A DNA stretch of 64,000 bases, from positions 124,001 to 188,000 of the forward strand of contig CAJXLT010000005.1 in NCBI GenBank assembly GCA_913056365.1, in the 5' to 3' direction. This stretch comes from an uncultured Paenibacillaceae bacterium. Lineage in GTDB: Bacteria > Bacillota > Bacilli > Paenibacillales > K13. Made by a program: the position numbers and the translations under genes. The first letter of the stretch is position 1. The number at the start of each line of letters is the position of its first letter. This document shows positions 35,830-45,906 of the stretch, piece by piece. The notes under the pieces were generated by a model. The model was not told the DNA's origin. It was given only the letters and a program-made list of their open reading frames with translations, and did not search any database.

Positions 35830-36810
35830 TTACCAAGCGTACGCTTGCGGCGCTTCGCCGCCGGGGCCGGGGAAGATCTCATCGAGCTTCACCAGCACTT
35901 CGTCGCTGAGCTTCAATTCGACGGCGCGCAGCGTATCCTCGAATTGCTTCAAGGTGCGCGGCCCGATGATCGGCGCGGTCATGGCTGGATGCGCCAGCGT
36001 CCACGCGAGCGCGACGTTCGCCTCGGACTCGCCGAGCTCCTTGCACAGCGCGGCGAATTGCTCCAGCTGCGGGCGCAGCTTCTCCAGCCGCTCGGTCTGG
36101 CGCGAGGTGCGGGAGCCCTTCTCCGGATTGAGGAAGCTGCCGCCGAGCGCTCCGCCATCAAGCGGACTCCAAGCGATCACGCCGATGCCGTGCTCTTCTG
36201 CGGCTGGCAATACTTCCAGCTCAGGCAGACGGCAGAGCAGGCTGTACTTGTGCTGCTCTGATACGAGACCGAGCATGCCGCGGGCTTTCGCTTCATATTG
36301 TGCTTTCACTAGATCGCGACCAGCGAAGTTGCTGGCGCCTACATAGCCGATCTTGCCTTGCATCGTGGCGATGTCGAATGCCTTCCACAATTCATCCCAG
36401 GACACATTACGGTCAATGTGGTGCATCTGGTAAAGTTCGATATGGTCCGTCTGCAAGCGACGCAGGGAATCCTCCAGATGACGGCGAATCTTGAATGCAG
36501 ACAAGCCGCGCTCCTCATTCGGATCGATGACTGGGTCCTGCATGTTGTTGTACACCTTCGAGGCCAGAATCACCTTCTCCCGACGTCCGCCGCCTTGCGC
36601 GAACCAGCGTCCGATTATTTCCTCAGTCCATCCTTTGTGATCCTTGCCGCCATATACATTGGCCGTATCGAAGAAGTTCACACCGGCGTCCAAGGCTGCA
36701 TCCATAATGCGAAACGCTTCCTTCTCCTCCGTCGTCGGTCCGAAATTCATCGTGCCCAAGCATAAGCGGCTGACCTTCATTCCGGTTTTTCCCAGGTACG
36801 TATATTCCAT
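35830..36810 (-). CDS. Aldo/keto reductase
   Basis: A 326-residue NADPH-dependent oxidoreductase. It begins MEYTYLGKTGMKVSRLCLGTMNFG and has the active-site Asp and Tyr in FFDTANVYGGKDHKGWTEE, the Lys in VILASKVYN, the His in YQMHHIDRN, and cofactor loop APIIGPRTLKQFEDTL. WSPLDGGALGGSFL resembles the YajO/IolS group. The start at 36810 follows GGAGG by 8 nt. Single gene, substrate unknown. Confidence 0.9.
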   Translation of the reverse strand: MEYTYLGKTGMKVSRLCLGTMNFGPTTEEKEAFRIMDAALDAGVNFFDTANVYGGKDHKGWTEEIIGRWFAQGGGRREKVILASKVYNNMQDPVIDPNEERGLSAFKIRRHLEDSLRRLQTDHIELYQMHHIDRNVSWDELWKAFDIATMQGKIGYVGASNFAGRDLVKAQYEAKARGMLGLVSEQHKYSLLCRLPELEVLPAAEEHGIGVIAWSPLDGGALGGSFLNPEKGSRTSRQTERLEKLRPQLEQFAALCKELGESEANVALAWTLAHPAMTAPIIGPRTLKQFEDTLRAVELKLSDEVLVKLDEIFPGPGGEAPQAYAW

Positions 36811-36940
36811 GTTCCAAACCTCCATTTTGTATGGACTTGTCTTCCACTTTCATTATAGTAGACTGCTGCCGCTCGGGTAAGAACTGAAATATCCTATACT
36901 AAGTCAAGCCTGCTTAAGTACCTGCGCGCCGTTGCCGCTG

Positions 36941-38893
36941 CTACAACAGATGCATCTTCGCCTCTGCCTCGTCCCAAGGGACGGTGTAGCCGACGCCCTT
37001 CGCACAGAAGATCGACGATGAGCTGTACAGCGGATCAGCGTCCTTCCGGTAGTTCTTGCGCTCAATGATCTCCTGTTCGTTATGGCAGCGGTCGTAGCCG
37101 CCGAAGACAGCATGGAATGTACCTTTGCCATGCGTAATCGCCGCAAGATCAGCCGCATATCGCATCATCGTGGCTACAGGCGCTCGCCCGATAATCACCG
37201 CCTGATCACCTACCGTCTCGGGCGGATCGAATGTCCCGGATGCCTGCTGAATGTCCGACAGTACTCTGCCGAGATGGTCCAGCTCCACCTTAATCTTGAA
37301 CGCATAATATGGCTCCAGCAGGATGTTCGCTGCCTTTTCCAACCCTTGTCTAAGCGCACGATATGTCGCCTCGCGGAAATCCCCGCCATGCGTATGCTTA
37401 TTATGCGCCCGTCCGGTCAGCAAGGTCACCTTCACATCAGTGAGCGGTGATCCGGTTAGCAGGCCATGATGGTCACGCTCGAACAGGTGGGTTTGCACGA
37501 GATTTTGGTTGCCGACACTCAAGGCATCAGTGTGGCATGCATTCGCAAAGCAGATGCCGCTGCCCCGCTCTCCCGGCTCCAGACGCAAGTGAACCTCAGC
37601 GTAATGCTTAAGCGGTTCGAAGTGGCCATAGCCGTTCACCATATCCGCAATCGTTTCCTTATACAGAATCTCCGGCTCACCGAATTGGACATCGATGCCG
37701 AAGCGACCTCTGACAAGCTGCTGCAGCACTTCGAGCTGGATCAGTCCCATTACGTGGATATGGATTTCCTGCAATACCTCTTCCCAGACGACCGCAAGTG
37801 ATGGGTCCTCCGCATCCAGCATGCGGAAGGCGCGGAGCACCTCCTTCACATTCCAGGCTGCGTCGAAGATCACCTTCGCTTGCATAGTCGGCACCATGTC
37901 GAACACGGCTTCTTCCACATGAGCGCCCAAGCCTTGTCCCACTGCCGCTTCGGTTAGTCCCGCTGCAGCGAATAGCATGCCGGCACGTACTTCGTCCACT
38001 GTCTCATACTTGCTTCCGTTATAGACGCGGAGCTGTGTCACCTTCTCGCATATTTGCGATTCGCCTTCCCCGTAGCAGATCTCATCCCGCATCTTCAGCT
38101 TTCCACTAAGCGCCTTGATGAACGTCAGCCGCTGCCCTTTGTCATCATGGCGAATCTTGTACACGCGACCGCCGAATGGCGTGTGATCGTCATAATTCGT
38201 CCTTGCGAGCCTGTACAGCTGATCGAGAAAATCCGTCACACCTGTATCCTGAAGCGCAGAACCGTATGCGCAAGGAAACAATCGATGCTCGTTAACCAGT
38301 CGCTGCATTACCTGCAACCCATATGTATAGTCTGCCTTGCCTTCCAGATACGATTCCAGCAGCTGCTCATCGCGTTCAGCCAACTGCTCCAGCAAGGCGT
38401 CTGTCAGCTGTCCCTCCCCGAATTGCCCCGTGATGAGGCAGGCGTCTGCGGTCAGCTGTGTGCGAATCTCGTCCAGTACCTTCTCCACATCTGCTCCGGT
38501 ACGATCTATTTTATTGAGAAAGAACAACGTCGGCACCCGATGCTTGCGCAGCAGCTGCCATACGGTTTCCGTGTGCCCCTGCACACCCTCGACAGCGCTG
38601 ACGATCAAGATTGCGTAATCAAGCACTTGATTCGCCCGCTCCATCTCCGGTGAGAAATCGACGTGCCCCGGCGTATCGATCACATAGAATGTCGTGTCCC
38701 GATACGTCATGACGGCTTGGTCGGCGAACACGGTAATGCCCCTTGCCCGTTCGATATCATGGCTGTCCAAGTAGGCATCCTTATGGTCAACTCTCCCCCG
38801 CTGCCGGATGCTCTGTGTATGATAAAGCAGCTGTTCAGCGAATGTTGTCTTGCCCGCATCCACATGTGCGAACATGCCAATCGTAATGTGCAA
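36941..38893 (-). CDS. TetM/EF-G-like translational GTPase
   Basis: A 650-residue GTPase the size of tetracycline ribosomal protection proteins (about 640). G motifs: G1 AHVDAGKTT, G3 DTPGHVDF, G4 NKIDR. Then domain II, domain III, a domain IV with THGGDFREATYRALRQGLEKAA at the place of the tip, and domain V. The start is TTG 38893, 6 nt after GAGGTG; the longer frame to 39040 overlaps the next gene. Chromosomal relatives in Paenibacillaceae are often labelled tetracycline resistance, yet their activity is mostly untested, and the tip differs from the SPVSTPADF of TetM. It could protect ribosomes or serve another role in translation. Confidence 0.82.
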   Translation of the reverse strand: MHITIGMFAHVDAGKTTFAEQLLYHTQSIRQRGRVDHKDAYLDSHDIERARGITVFADQAVMTYRDTTFYVIDTPGHVDFSPEMERANQVLDYAILIVSAVEGVQGHTETVWQLLRKHRVPTLFFLNKIDRTGADVEKVLDEIRTQLTADACLITGQFGEGQLTDALLEQLAERDEQLLESYLEGKADYTYGLQVMQRLVNEHRLFPCAYGSALQDTGVTDFLDQLYRLARTNYDDHTPFGGRVYKIRHDDKGQRLTFIKALSGKLKMRDEICYGEGESQICEKVTQLRVYNGSKYETVDEVRAGMLFAAAGLTEAAVGQGLGAHVEEAVFDMVPTMQAKVIFDAAWNVKEVLRAFRMLDAEDPSLAVVWEEVLQEIHIHVMGLIQLEVLQQLVRGRFGIDVQFGEPEILYKETIADMVNGYGHFEPLKHYAEVHLRLEPGERGSGICFANACHTDALSVGNQNLVQTHLFERDHHGLLTGSPLTDVKVTLLTGRAHNKHTHGGDFREATYRALRQGLEKAANILLEPYYAFKIKVELDHLGRVLSDIQQASGTFDPPETVGDQAVIIGRAPVATMMRYAADLAAITHGKGTFHAVFGGYDRCHNEQEIIERKNYRKDADPLYSSSSIFCAKGVGYTVPWDEAEAKMHLL

Positions 38894-39023
38894 TGATGTC
38901 ACCTCATTTGTGTAGCTCAAGTCTGCTATTGCGGATGGTTCAATTATAGCATGCTGTGACCCATCGCGAATTGTAACAGACACTTTACAAGGAAATAGAT
39001 TCTTTTTGTCGAAATAAGGAACT

Positions 39024-42000
39024 ATGAAAATATCTGCCAAGAAAACACTGCTGATCCTGCTTACCTTTCTCCTTATCTTAACAGGCTTCCGCCTGCTGTG
39101 GATTCAATTGTTCAGCGCACCGGAATTTCCTGTTGCCAAGCAAGGGGAACTGGATCTGCGCACAGCGGAGCAGCTATCGAATTATACAGTCAGTCTGGAC
39201 GGCGAGTGGCTGTTCTATCCGAATACTGGGCTCATACATAACGAGGATGTAACGTCAGAGCATAATCGCACAAGCACTTATATTAATGTTCCAGAGACAC
39301 AGACCCTGCCGAACAAGGAGGGCGTTGCACAGACATATGGCTATGGTACCTATCACTTGCGCATTAAGGTAGACCCTGATATCGGGGATCGCTACGCCTT
39401 ACATATACCGTCCGTTCGCAGCGCGTCCGCCTTATATGTCAATGGAGAGCTGCTCGCCCAGAGCGGACAGCCTGCACCAGAACAACAGGATTATGCCGCA
39501 ATGGATATCCCTCGTACCGTGTCCTTCACATCAGAAGCTGATGTATTGGATCTCGTGCTTGTAGTGGCCAATTTCGATGATCCCAACAAAGGCGGCATCA
39601 TTCAGTCGATCGAATTCGGGCTGGAAGACCTGGTGCGCAGTCATGTCCAATTAACCGAAGAAATCGTTCGTATTTCCTGTATTATCTACTTGCTCCATGC
39701 TGTGTACAGTCTGATTCTATACTGGACTAGCAATCGGGACAGCCGTCTCTTGTACTTCTCGCTCATGATCCTGTGCATTATTGTCTCAACATTGTACACT
39801 GAGCGTGTGCTGTATGCGTGGTTGCCCATGCCTCTCGAATGGAGCGTGCGGATCGAATTCGCGGTCATTGCCTCCGGCGGCTATTTCTTGCTGCAATGTG
39901 TCCGTCACCAGTTGACCGATGCATGGCGGCGCAAAGTGATAGGGACAGCTCGCAGCTTGTGGATCGTCTCCTTGCTGTTGATTGCCTTGCTGCCTACTTC
40001 ATTTATTCTACATCTCAATATGGTGTTCCTGACTATGATGCTCGCTCCTTGCTTCCTGGTCGTGCAGCTCATGTATCGCGCCACTCGTACAGTGAATCAG
40101 GACAATCTCTTCTTGTTGCTAGCTGCCGCAGCCGCCATTGGGAGCCTTGTCTGGTTAGTAGTCATTTATGTGCGCCATATCCCATTCGTCACGTATCCGT
40201 TCGATCTGGTTGTCGCCTTGATCTGCTTCTCGATTTATTGGTTTAAGCAATTTTACCGTGTATTAGAGGAGTCACAGAAGCTGTCACAGAAGCTGCAACA
40301 GGCCGATAAGCAGAAGGATGAGTTCCTGCTAAGAGTAGCTCATGAAATGCGGAATCCACTGCACGGGATGATCAACTTGTCACAATCCTTAGCTGCGCAT
40401 ACTACGATTCGACGAGACAGGCAGCGTGCCACAGAGGTTGACTTGCTCGTTACCGTAGGGCGACGCATGAACTATCTGCTGAACGACTTGCTCGATTTCG
40501 CCCGACTGAAGGACGACCGAATCGTTCTCACTCCGACTGCCATCGATATCAGGAGCGGAACAGATGCGGTTATGGAGATGCTGAGATACTTGATTGCGAG
40601 TAAGCCTGTTCGCTTGTATAACCACATTCCCGATTCGTTCCCGAAGGTCGCAGCCGACGAGAACAGATTGACACAAATTTTGTTCAACCTATTGCACAAT
40701 GCAGTGAAATTTACAAATGAAGGTGAAGTTACGGTTCATGCTGCAATACAGGACGGACAAGCACACATTACGGTTGCCGACACAGGCACGGGGATCGAGG
40801 AGTCTGTCATCCACCGCATCTTCGAGCCCTATGAACAAGGGACAATTAACGGATCGGAGAACGGCGGATTCGGATTGGGGTTGAGCATCTGCAAGCAGCT
40901 TATCACGTTGCATGGCGGCACACTAAAGGTCCATTCCGAACTCGGCAAAGGAGCTGCCTTCACCTTCACCTTGCCGCTGGCCACTGACGGCCTTGATCAA
41001 ATGCGAAGTGCTCCGCTGATCGATGACCGAACGAATAGGCAGCTTGCAGCAGGCTATCATACGGAACAACCGCACCAGACACGTCCCAGTATGGGTCGTC
41101 ATCGTCTGCGTATTCTCGCCGTCGATGACGATCCAGTAAACCTGCAAGTGTTACAGAGCATATTCTCTGTCGATAAATATTTCCTAACGGTTGTACATAG
41201 CGGGAAGGAAGCGCTAAGCAGATTGGACAGCGGGGAATGGGACCTCGTCATTGCAGACATTATGATGCCAGAGATGTCGGGCTACGAGCTGACCTCGCAC
41301 ATTCGTGCGCATTATTCCATGTCAGAGCTTCCCGTATTGCTTCTGACCGCTTACAACAGAACCGAGGATATCGAAGCAGGCTTCCGCGCTGGAGCCAATG
41401 ATTATGTTGCCAAGCCTGTACAAGCTACCGAGCTGAGGTCTCGCGCACAGTCGCTAGCCAACTTGAAGCGTTCTGTTACAGAGCGGCTTCGTATGGAAGG
41501 TGCTTGGCTGCAAGCGCAGATCAAGCCGCATTTTCTCATCAATACGTTCACGGCAATCGCCATGCTAGGCAGAGTAGACTTGAATCGAATGGATAAGCTC
41601 GTACAGGAGCTGTCCCAATATGTCCGATTAAGCATTGATTCTCACAATATCGAAGGGATGACCACAGTAGGGCAAGAACTGCAGCTTGTGCGCGCATACT
41701 TATTCATTATGCAAGAGCGCTTCGCTGGTAAGCTTACGATCATCTGGGAAGTAGCACAATGTGAGGAGCTGCCCATCCCTCCGCTCACGATTCAGCCTTT
41801 GGTGGAAAATGCACTGGAACACGGCATCTCGCCTAGTCAGTCTGGCGGGGAAGTGCGCATACGCGTAGAGGAGCTCGCCGATCGTTATGTCATTTCCGTT
41901 GCAGATAATGGGAAAGGGATGGATACAGAGACGGTGCAAGCCATCTTGCAGCATGCTAGTCACTCTAGAAAAGGAATCGGCTTACGCAATACAGATCGTC

Positions 42001-42113
42001 GCTTGAAGCGGCTATACCAGCGTGGTCTGCGTATTCAATCCGCTCTCGGAGCAGGAACGACAATTGGATTCGTCATTCCGAAGTCTGCACACATTCCTAA
42101 CGATTCCCTATAG
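39024..42113 (+). CDS. Hybrid sensor histidine kinase with 7TM-type sensor, receiver and LytS-like second kinase
   Basis: A 1029-residue membrane protein. Residues 8-30 form a signal anchor; 60-210 a jelly-roll extracellular domain (LDGEWLFYPN, GYGTYHLRIKV, SALYVNGELLAQSG); 220-410 seven membrane helices, as in 7TMR-DISM receptors. HisKA has its His in RVAHEMRNPLHGM near 440, with the HATPase domain in ENRLTQILFNLLHNAVKF and GFGLGLSICKQL. A receiver follows (LAVDDDPVN, phospho-Asp in IADIMMPEM near 746, KP at its end), then a LytS-type module with QIKPHFLINTF near 836 and PLVENALEHG. No response regulator is adjacent, so output may go to a distant partner or be protein-internal. Confidence 0.9.
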   Translation: MKISAKKTLLILLTFLLILTGFRLLWIQLFSAPEFPVAKQGELDLRTAEQLSNYTVSLDGEWLFYPNTGLIHNEDVTSEHNRTSTYINVPETQTLPNKEGVAQTYGYGTYHLRIKVDPDIGDRYALHIPSVRSASALYVNGELLAQSGQPAPEQQDYAAMDIPRTVSFTSEADVLDLVLVVANFDDPNKGGIIQSIEFGLEDLVRSHVQLTEEIVRISCIIYLLHAVYSLILYWTSNRDSRLLYFSLMILCIIVSTLYTERVLYAWLPMPLEWSVRIEFAVIASGGYFLLQCVRHQLTDAWRRKVIGTARSLWIVSLLLIALLPTSFILHLNMVFLTMMLAPCFLVVQLMYRATRTVNQDNLFLLLAAAAAIGSLVWLVVIYVRHIPFVTYPFDLVVALICFSIYWFKQFYRVLEESQKLSQKLQQADKQKDEFLLRVAHEMRNPLHGMINLSQSLAAHTTIRRDRQRATEVDLLVTVGRRMNYLLNDLLDFARLKDDRIVLTPTAIDIRSGTDAVMEMLRYLIASKPVRLYNHIPDSFPKVAADENRLTQILFNLLHNAVKFTNEGEVTVHAAIQDGQAHITVADTGTGIEESVIHRIFEPYEQGTINGSENGGFGLGLSICKQLITLHGGTLKVHSELGKGAAFTFTLPLATDGLDQMRSAPLIDDRTNRQLAAGYHTEQPHQTRPSMGRHRLRILAVDDDPVNLQVLQSIFSVDKYFLTVVHSGKEALSRLDSGEWDLVIADIMMPEMSGYELTSHIRAHYSMSELPVLLLTAYNRTEDIEAGFRAGANDYVAKPVQATELRSRAQSLANLKRSVTERLRMEGAWLQAQIKPHFLINTFTAIAMLGRVDLNRMDKLVQELSQYVRLSIDSHNIEGMTTVGQELQLVRAYLFIMQERFAGKLTIIWEVAQCEELPIPPLTIQPLVENALEHGISPSQSGGEVRIRVEELADRYVISVADNGKGMDTETVQAILQHASHSRKGIGLRNTDRRLKRLYQRGLRIQSALGAGTTIGFVIPKSAHIPNDSL

Positions 42114-42140
42114 CAAGAGGAGCTGAAGGCAAGGAGTAAG

Positions 42141-42470
42141 TCACTCCTCCTCCAGCTCCACATAATGCTTCAGCATCGACAGCTTGTTCTCCCAATAGCG
42201 CTCGTAATAGGCAAGCCATCGCTTCAGCTCAAGCAGCGGTTCCGGGTCCAGCTTATACCGCCGTTCCCGGCCGACCTTGCGCTCGCGCACTAAGCCTGCA
42301 TCAGCCAGAATGTGCAGGTGCTTGGACACCGCCGTTCGGCTAATCGTAAAGTGTCCGCTGATCGCGGTCACCGGCATTTCCTGCTCGTCCAGCAGGCGCA
42401 AGAGGCGGCGCCGGGTCGGATCAGCGATCGCTTGGAACACATCAGGCTTGTTCGATCGGGCCGTATCCAT
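42141..42470 (-). CDS. ArsR family transcriptional regulator
   Basis: A 109-residue winged-helix repressor. FQAIADPTRRRLLRLL opens the domain, and the recognition helix lies in ISRTAVSKHLHILADAGLV; RERRYKLDPEPLLELKRWL follows. No metal-binding ELCVCD motif is seen, which fits the branch that travels with AHSA1 proteins. It is the second gene of a two-gene operon, one base after the upstream stop (GGAGG overlapping that gene's end). It probably controls its own promoter through the GAAACC-type palindromes near 42969-43015. Confidence 0.88.
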   Translation of the reverse strand: MDTARSNKPDVFQAIADPTRRRLLRLLDEQEMPVTAISGHFTISRTAVSKHLHILADAGLVRERKVGRERRYKLDPEPLLELKRWLAYYERYWENKLSMLKHYVELEEE

Positions 42471-42471
42471 G

Positions 42472-42897
42472 TTACCCCTCCACTTGCTCACCGAGCTTCT
42501 GAACGAGTCCGACCCAGCCCTGATTCATGCGCTCGCGCACTTCTCGATGGCTCTGTCCGAACTCCGTCACCTTGTCAGCATCCCAGCCGCTATGGATTAA
42601 GGTGAAGGCCGTCTTGCCCTCTGTTTCTTTCAATTCGAATGTTACCGTCCAGTCCTTCCCCCATTGAAACTTCACCAAGCTGTGCGGCACCACTTCCAAC
42701 ACCTTGCACTGCGACTTCCCGAACGGACCGGAGTCCATCTCGAATTCGTAGCCTGGCTCCGGCTTGAAGTTGTTCGGCATGAACCAAGCTGCAATTCCTT
42801 CCGCTGTAGCTACCGCGTCCCATACTTTACTGACAGGGGCATTGAATACTTGCGTCTGGCGAATATCTGGTACGGCATTGGCATCTTGTGCTGTCAT
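42472..42897 (-). CDS. SRPBCC/AHSA1-domain protein
   Basis: A 141-residue START-like ligand-binding protein. IRQTQVFNAPVSKVWDAVATAEGIAAWFMPN is the family start; VLEVVPHSLVKFQWG, TAFTLIHSGW and RMNQGWVGLVQKLGEQVEG follow. Members bind small hydrophobic molecules or aid Hsp90-like proteins, with no common reaction. It is cotranscribed with an ArsR regulator, a frequent pairing in which the regulator may respond to the ligand. AAGGAG precedes the ATG. Confidence 0.85.
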   Translation of the reverse strand: MTAQDANAVPDIRQTQVFNAPVSKVWDAVATAEGIAAWFMPNNFKPEPGYEFEMDSGPFGKSQCKVLEVVPHSLVKFQWGKDWTVTFELKETEGKTAFTLIHSGWDADKVTEFGQSHREVRERMNQGWVGLVQKLGEQVEG

Positions 42898-42968
42898 TGA
42901 GCTATCTCTCCTTCGTGAAATTCGTAAGATTACTGCCTTGCTAAGCTGTAGGTTGTCCGATCAGTTGT

Positions 42969-42984
42969 GAAACCATTTGGTTTC
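42969..42984. promoter_or_regulatory. ArsR-type operator 2 (downstream of the promoter)
   Basis: GAAACCATTTGGTTTC is an inverted repeat with GAAACC/GGTTTC arms (central two bases unpaired). Its centre lies 30 bp from that of operator 1, three turns of the helix, and it covers the predicted transcription start. Confidence 0.7.
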
Positions 42985-42991
42985 ATTTCAT

Positions 42992-43021
42992 AGTATACGA
43001 AACCTATAGGTTTCGTGTCAA
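42992..43021 (-). promoter_or_regulatory. Promoter of the AHSA1-arsR operon with operator 1 in its spacer
   Basis: TTGACA (43021-43016) and TATACT (42997-42992) are 18 nt apart, and the spacer is exactly the 18-bp perfect palindrome CGAAACCTATAGGTTTCG (42998-43015). A bound repressor would occupy the face used by RNA polymerase. Confidence 0.82.
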
Positions 43022-43167
43022 GCGCTGACAATATGTTGTAGACTGATTTAATATCGCTCAATCAAGATTCACACCCTTACTCAGGACATAAATTCCATTA
43101 AGTGAGAATTTGTGCTATTCTAGCAATTGTATAGGTGTTTCATATAAAAAAACCGAAGGAGGCTGCC

Positions 43168-44439
43168 TTGGACACTTTCACAAAATATTCTAAATATTGG
43201 ATTATTCTCATGCTTGCAACAAGCCTTGTTGGATGCAGCCTTGCCCCAACAGTGGAACGCGACGACTTCAATCCAGATCAAAGCTATACACTAACCATAG
43301 GACACTATCGCGAACAATCTTTTTCCCAAAGATATGGGGCTCTCTTACAGGAATTTTACCCCAATGTTGACATACAAATTATCGACGATGGCTATCAGGA
43401 TTCCCTATATCGAGGAGAATTGGCACAATGGGTTGACTCACACTCCCCTGATCTCATTATCTTACCATCCTTATCGAGTTACACAGAGTTGGCCGAACAA
43501 GGCTACCTGTACGATTTGCAGATACTGGCCGAAGAAGAGATTATAGATTTCAATAACTTCATTCCCACAGTGCTGGTAACTGTTCAAAACCAGTCGAACT
43601 CTACTCTCTATGGCCTACCGACCAATTTCAGCAGCGAAGCTCTATTCGTCAATCAAACCTTGTTTGAAAAGGAAGGTGTCCCTCTCCCTAATGAAAATAG
43701 CAATTGGTATGAACTATTACAGCTTGCTCAACGTTTTGGTGGCAATGACAAGAACGCTGGATGGATGAACCGAAGGGCTAACCCGTTTGGACTTATTTGG
43801 CAAATTGCTGAAAGTGAAGGTGTCACTTACTGGGATGATTCCGCCGAGAAGGTTGTGTTTGATTCTCCACAATGGCATAAGATCTGGGATATCGTCTTTG
43901 CCCTGTATCAAAGTCAATCTATTATCGAAGACGATTCAACTGAAAGATTCCCAGAGAATGTTGCTATGTATACAGGGAATGTTCTAGATTTGAATATGTA
44001 TCTTGGGCAGCAATTAGAAGAATGGACCGTATTCCATTACCCCGTAGAATCCACCACTTCAGAAGGAACGAATGAATTGGTCGTGAACAACATCCTTGCT
44101 ATACTTGGAAATTCAGAAAATTTAGTTGTCTCCAAAGAAATATTGGCTTTCCTCTCCAGTGAAGATGTCGCCAGATTTGAACGAGGCAGTCATGATGACT
44201 TTGGATTATCTACTAGACGAATGCCAGAGTCATTGGAGACTGAAACGGAATCTCTCTTCTATGATTCTTACACTCGCACCACATTAGAAGTATGGAACGG
44301 CGTACGCGCCAAGCTACATGATCAAGTTGCCGTCTTAGCCAATGACAAGTTCCAAGAACTGCTGGAAGGTCAAGTAACGATCGATCAAGTGTTGCAGGAG
44401 CTAGAAACCGAGCTGAACGCTACCTTCAACAGATTATAA
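43168..44439 (+). CDS. Extracellular solute-binding lipoprotein (ABC type), orphan 1
   Basis: A 423-residue predicted lipoprotein. The signal peptide has its lipobox in LVGC with Cys 23. The mature part looks like a family 1 sugar-type binding protein: YTLTIGHYREQSFSQRYGALLQEFYPNVDIQII, SPDLIILPSLSSYTELAEQGYLYDL, YGLPTNFSSEALFVNQTLFEKEGVPLP. The start is TTG 43168, 5 nt from GGAGG. No permease or ATPase is next to it; only a second binding protein follows after 20 nt. It could share a distant transporter or act as a sensor. The base composition is visibly more AT-rich than in neighbouring genes. Confidence 0.82.
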   Translation: MDTFTKYSKYWIILMLATSLVGCSLAPTVERDDFNPDQSYTLTIGHYREQSFSQRYGALLQEFYPNVDIQIIDDGYQDSLYRGELAQWVDSHSPDLIILPSLSSYTELAEQGYLYDLQILAEEEIIDFNNFIPTVLVTVQNQSNSTLYGLPTNFSSEALFVNQTLFEKEGVPLPNENSNWYELLQLAQRFGGNDKNAGWMNRRANPFGLIWQIAESEGVTYWDDSAEKVVFDSPQWHKIWDIVFALYQSQSIIEDDSTERFPENVAMYTGNVLDLNMYLGQQLEEWTVFHYPVESTTSEGTNELVVNNILAILGNSENLVVSKEILAFLSSEDVARFERGSHDDFGLSTRRMPESLETETESLFYDSYTRTTLEVWNGVRAKLHDQVAVLANDKFQELLEGQVTIDQVLQELETELNATFNRL

Positions 44440-44459
44440 TGAACAGGTGAGGAGACAGT

Positions 44460-45746
44460 ATGCGAAAAATAGTAACCCTTCTCCTATTGGTCCTACTAAC
44501 TGTTTCATGTACCCCGCAACCGGAACAGGAACAAGTTACTTTAACTATCAATTACCCTTTACCTAAGCTGTTTTATGACAAATACGGGATCGCCTTCGAG
44601 AACCAATATCCCCACATTCAGTTAGAGGTCGTTCCACCATCCACTGAATCCACTACTAGTCAACGACCCGAAACGGATATTGTCTTCATCCCTAGTCTTG
44701 AACAATACCATACCTTCATAGATCTGGGATTGCTGCATAATTTGACGGAACGCATTACGAATGAGGAGCAGTTGCAGGATATAGTTCCTGTTGTCTTAGA
44801 AGGCTTACGCAACAGCTCGGACGGAAGTATATACGGACTAGTGCCGAGGTTCTACAACCGAACCTTGTACTATAATCGGGACTTGTTCGCCCAATACAAC
44901 ATCGACCCTCCTGTGGACTATATGAGCTGGGATCAAGTGCTGCACACAGCCAGCCAGTTCTCTATGCAGGAACAAGAAGTTTATGGTCTGGTATCCCCTT
45001 ATTATCGCAATATTGGGTTTCTCCTTGCAGCTGACATCGGTGAAACCAATGGTTTGTCGTACATCAATCCTGATACCATGCAAGTGAACATACATACATC
45101 GGATTGGCTACAGATATGGGAAACAGTCGTAACTGCTATACAAAATAAAAGTGTCTACTATTACCCGGACGAATCGATGGAAGAACTGCAATTTCAAGAG
45201 AGCTTGTTAGTAGAGGAAAAGGCTGCAATGGAAATAAGCAGCTATGATCTTGCTTACGTGCTGCAGGATTACAACGAGAACCACGAGGATACACCGATCA
45301 ACTGGGGTGTAGTCACCCTTCCGTCACATCCAGAGCTGCTGGCTACCGACCAATATAAGATTCAGGACATCTTCTCTATCCATCATGAAACCGCACATCT
45401 TGAAGAAGCTTGGACGTTCCTTCAGTTTATACATAGTCGGGAACAGGCTGTGAAGAACGCTCGTAACCCGCATTTTACAAGTGACGGGCTTTCGATTCAT
45501 GCAGATACGAATCTTCCCGTCGATGAGAACAGTCTGGAGCCGTTTTATTTATTGTCGTATCTCCCACCCAATCGCGCCTTCCACTATACGCCATATTCTG
45601 CTTGGGAGGCTTTCGTCCAAGTAGGGTCAGAGCAATTTGTATCTGTCCTGCAAGGAGAGCAGACGGTGGAAGAAGCGCTTGAGAACGTGCAATTTATCGG
45701 ACAGTTAGCTATTGAGGAGGCTTTGGAAGAGACTCTCGCTAACTGA
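44460..45746 (+). CDS. Extracellular solute-binding lipoprotein (ABC type), orphan 2
   Basis: A 428-residue lipoprotein with its lipobox Cys at 17 (LLTVSC). It shares the layout of the preceding protein: VTLTINYPLPKLFYDKYGIAFENQYPHIQLEVV, TDIVFIPSLEQYHTFIDLGLLHNL, YGLVPRFYNRTLYYNRDLFAQYNIDPP. The two are therefore paralogues from a tandem duplication that have diverged considerably. It is cotranscribed with orphan 1 and followed by a terminator. Ligand unknown; a carbohydrate or peptide is possible. Confidence 0.82.
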   Translation: MRKIVTLLLLVLLTVSCTPQPEQEQVTLTINYPLPKLFYDKYGIAFENQYPHIQLEVVPPSTESTTSQRPETDIVFIPSLEQYHTFIDLGLLHNLTERITNEEQLQDIVPVVLEGLRNSSDGSIYGLVPRFYNRTLYYNRDLFAQYNIDPPVDYMSWDQVLHTASQFSMQEQEVYGLVSPYYRNIGFLLAADIGETNGLSYINPDTMQVNIHTSDWLQIWETVVTAIQNKSVYYYPDESMEELQFQESLLVEEKAAMEISSYDLAYVLQDYNENHEDTPINWGVVTLPSHPELLATDQYKIQDIFSIHHETAHLEEAWTFLQFIHSREQAVKNARNPHFTSDGLSIHADTNLPVDENSLEPFYLLSYLPPNRAFHYTPYSAWEAFVQVGSEQFVSVLQGEQTVEEALENVQFIGQLAIEEALEETLAN

Positions 45747-45870
45747 ACCAAACAGGAAGAAAATCCATGTGTGAGGTGCAGTAATGAAAACAAAAATGAT
45801 ACGCGGATAGTCTTCATGATTAAAACCGCACCTTTCACTATACGACATATCCTGTTTGGGCCCTAAATAT

Positions 45871-45900
45871 AAAGAGCCGCCTCATCGGCAGCTCTTTTTG
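45871..45900. terminator. Bidirectional terminator
   Basis: AAAGAGCCGCC and GGCAGCTCTTTTT form a stem around TCATC with a T run on the plus strand. It lies between the second binding-protein gene and the convergent Dabb gene. Confidence 0.75.
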
Positions 45901-45906
45901 TACTGG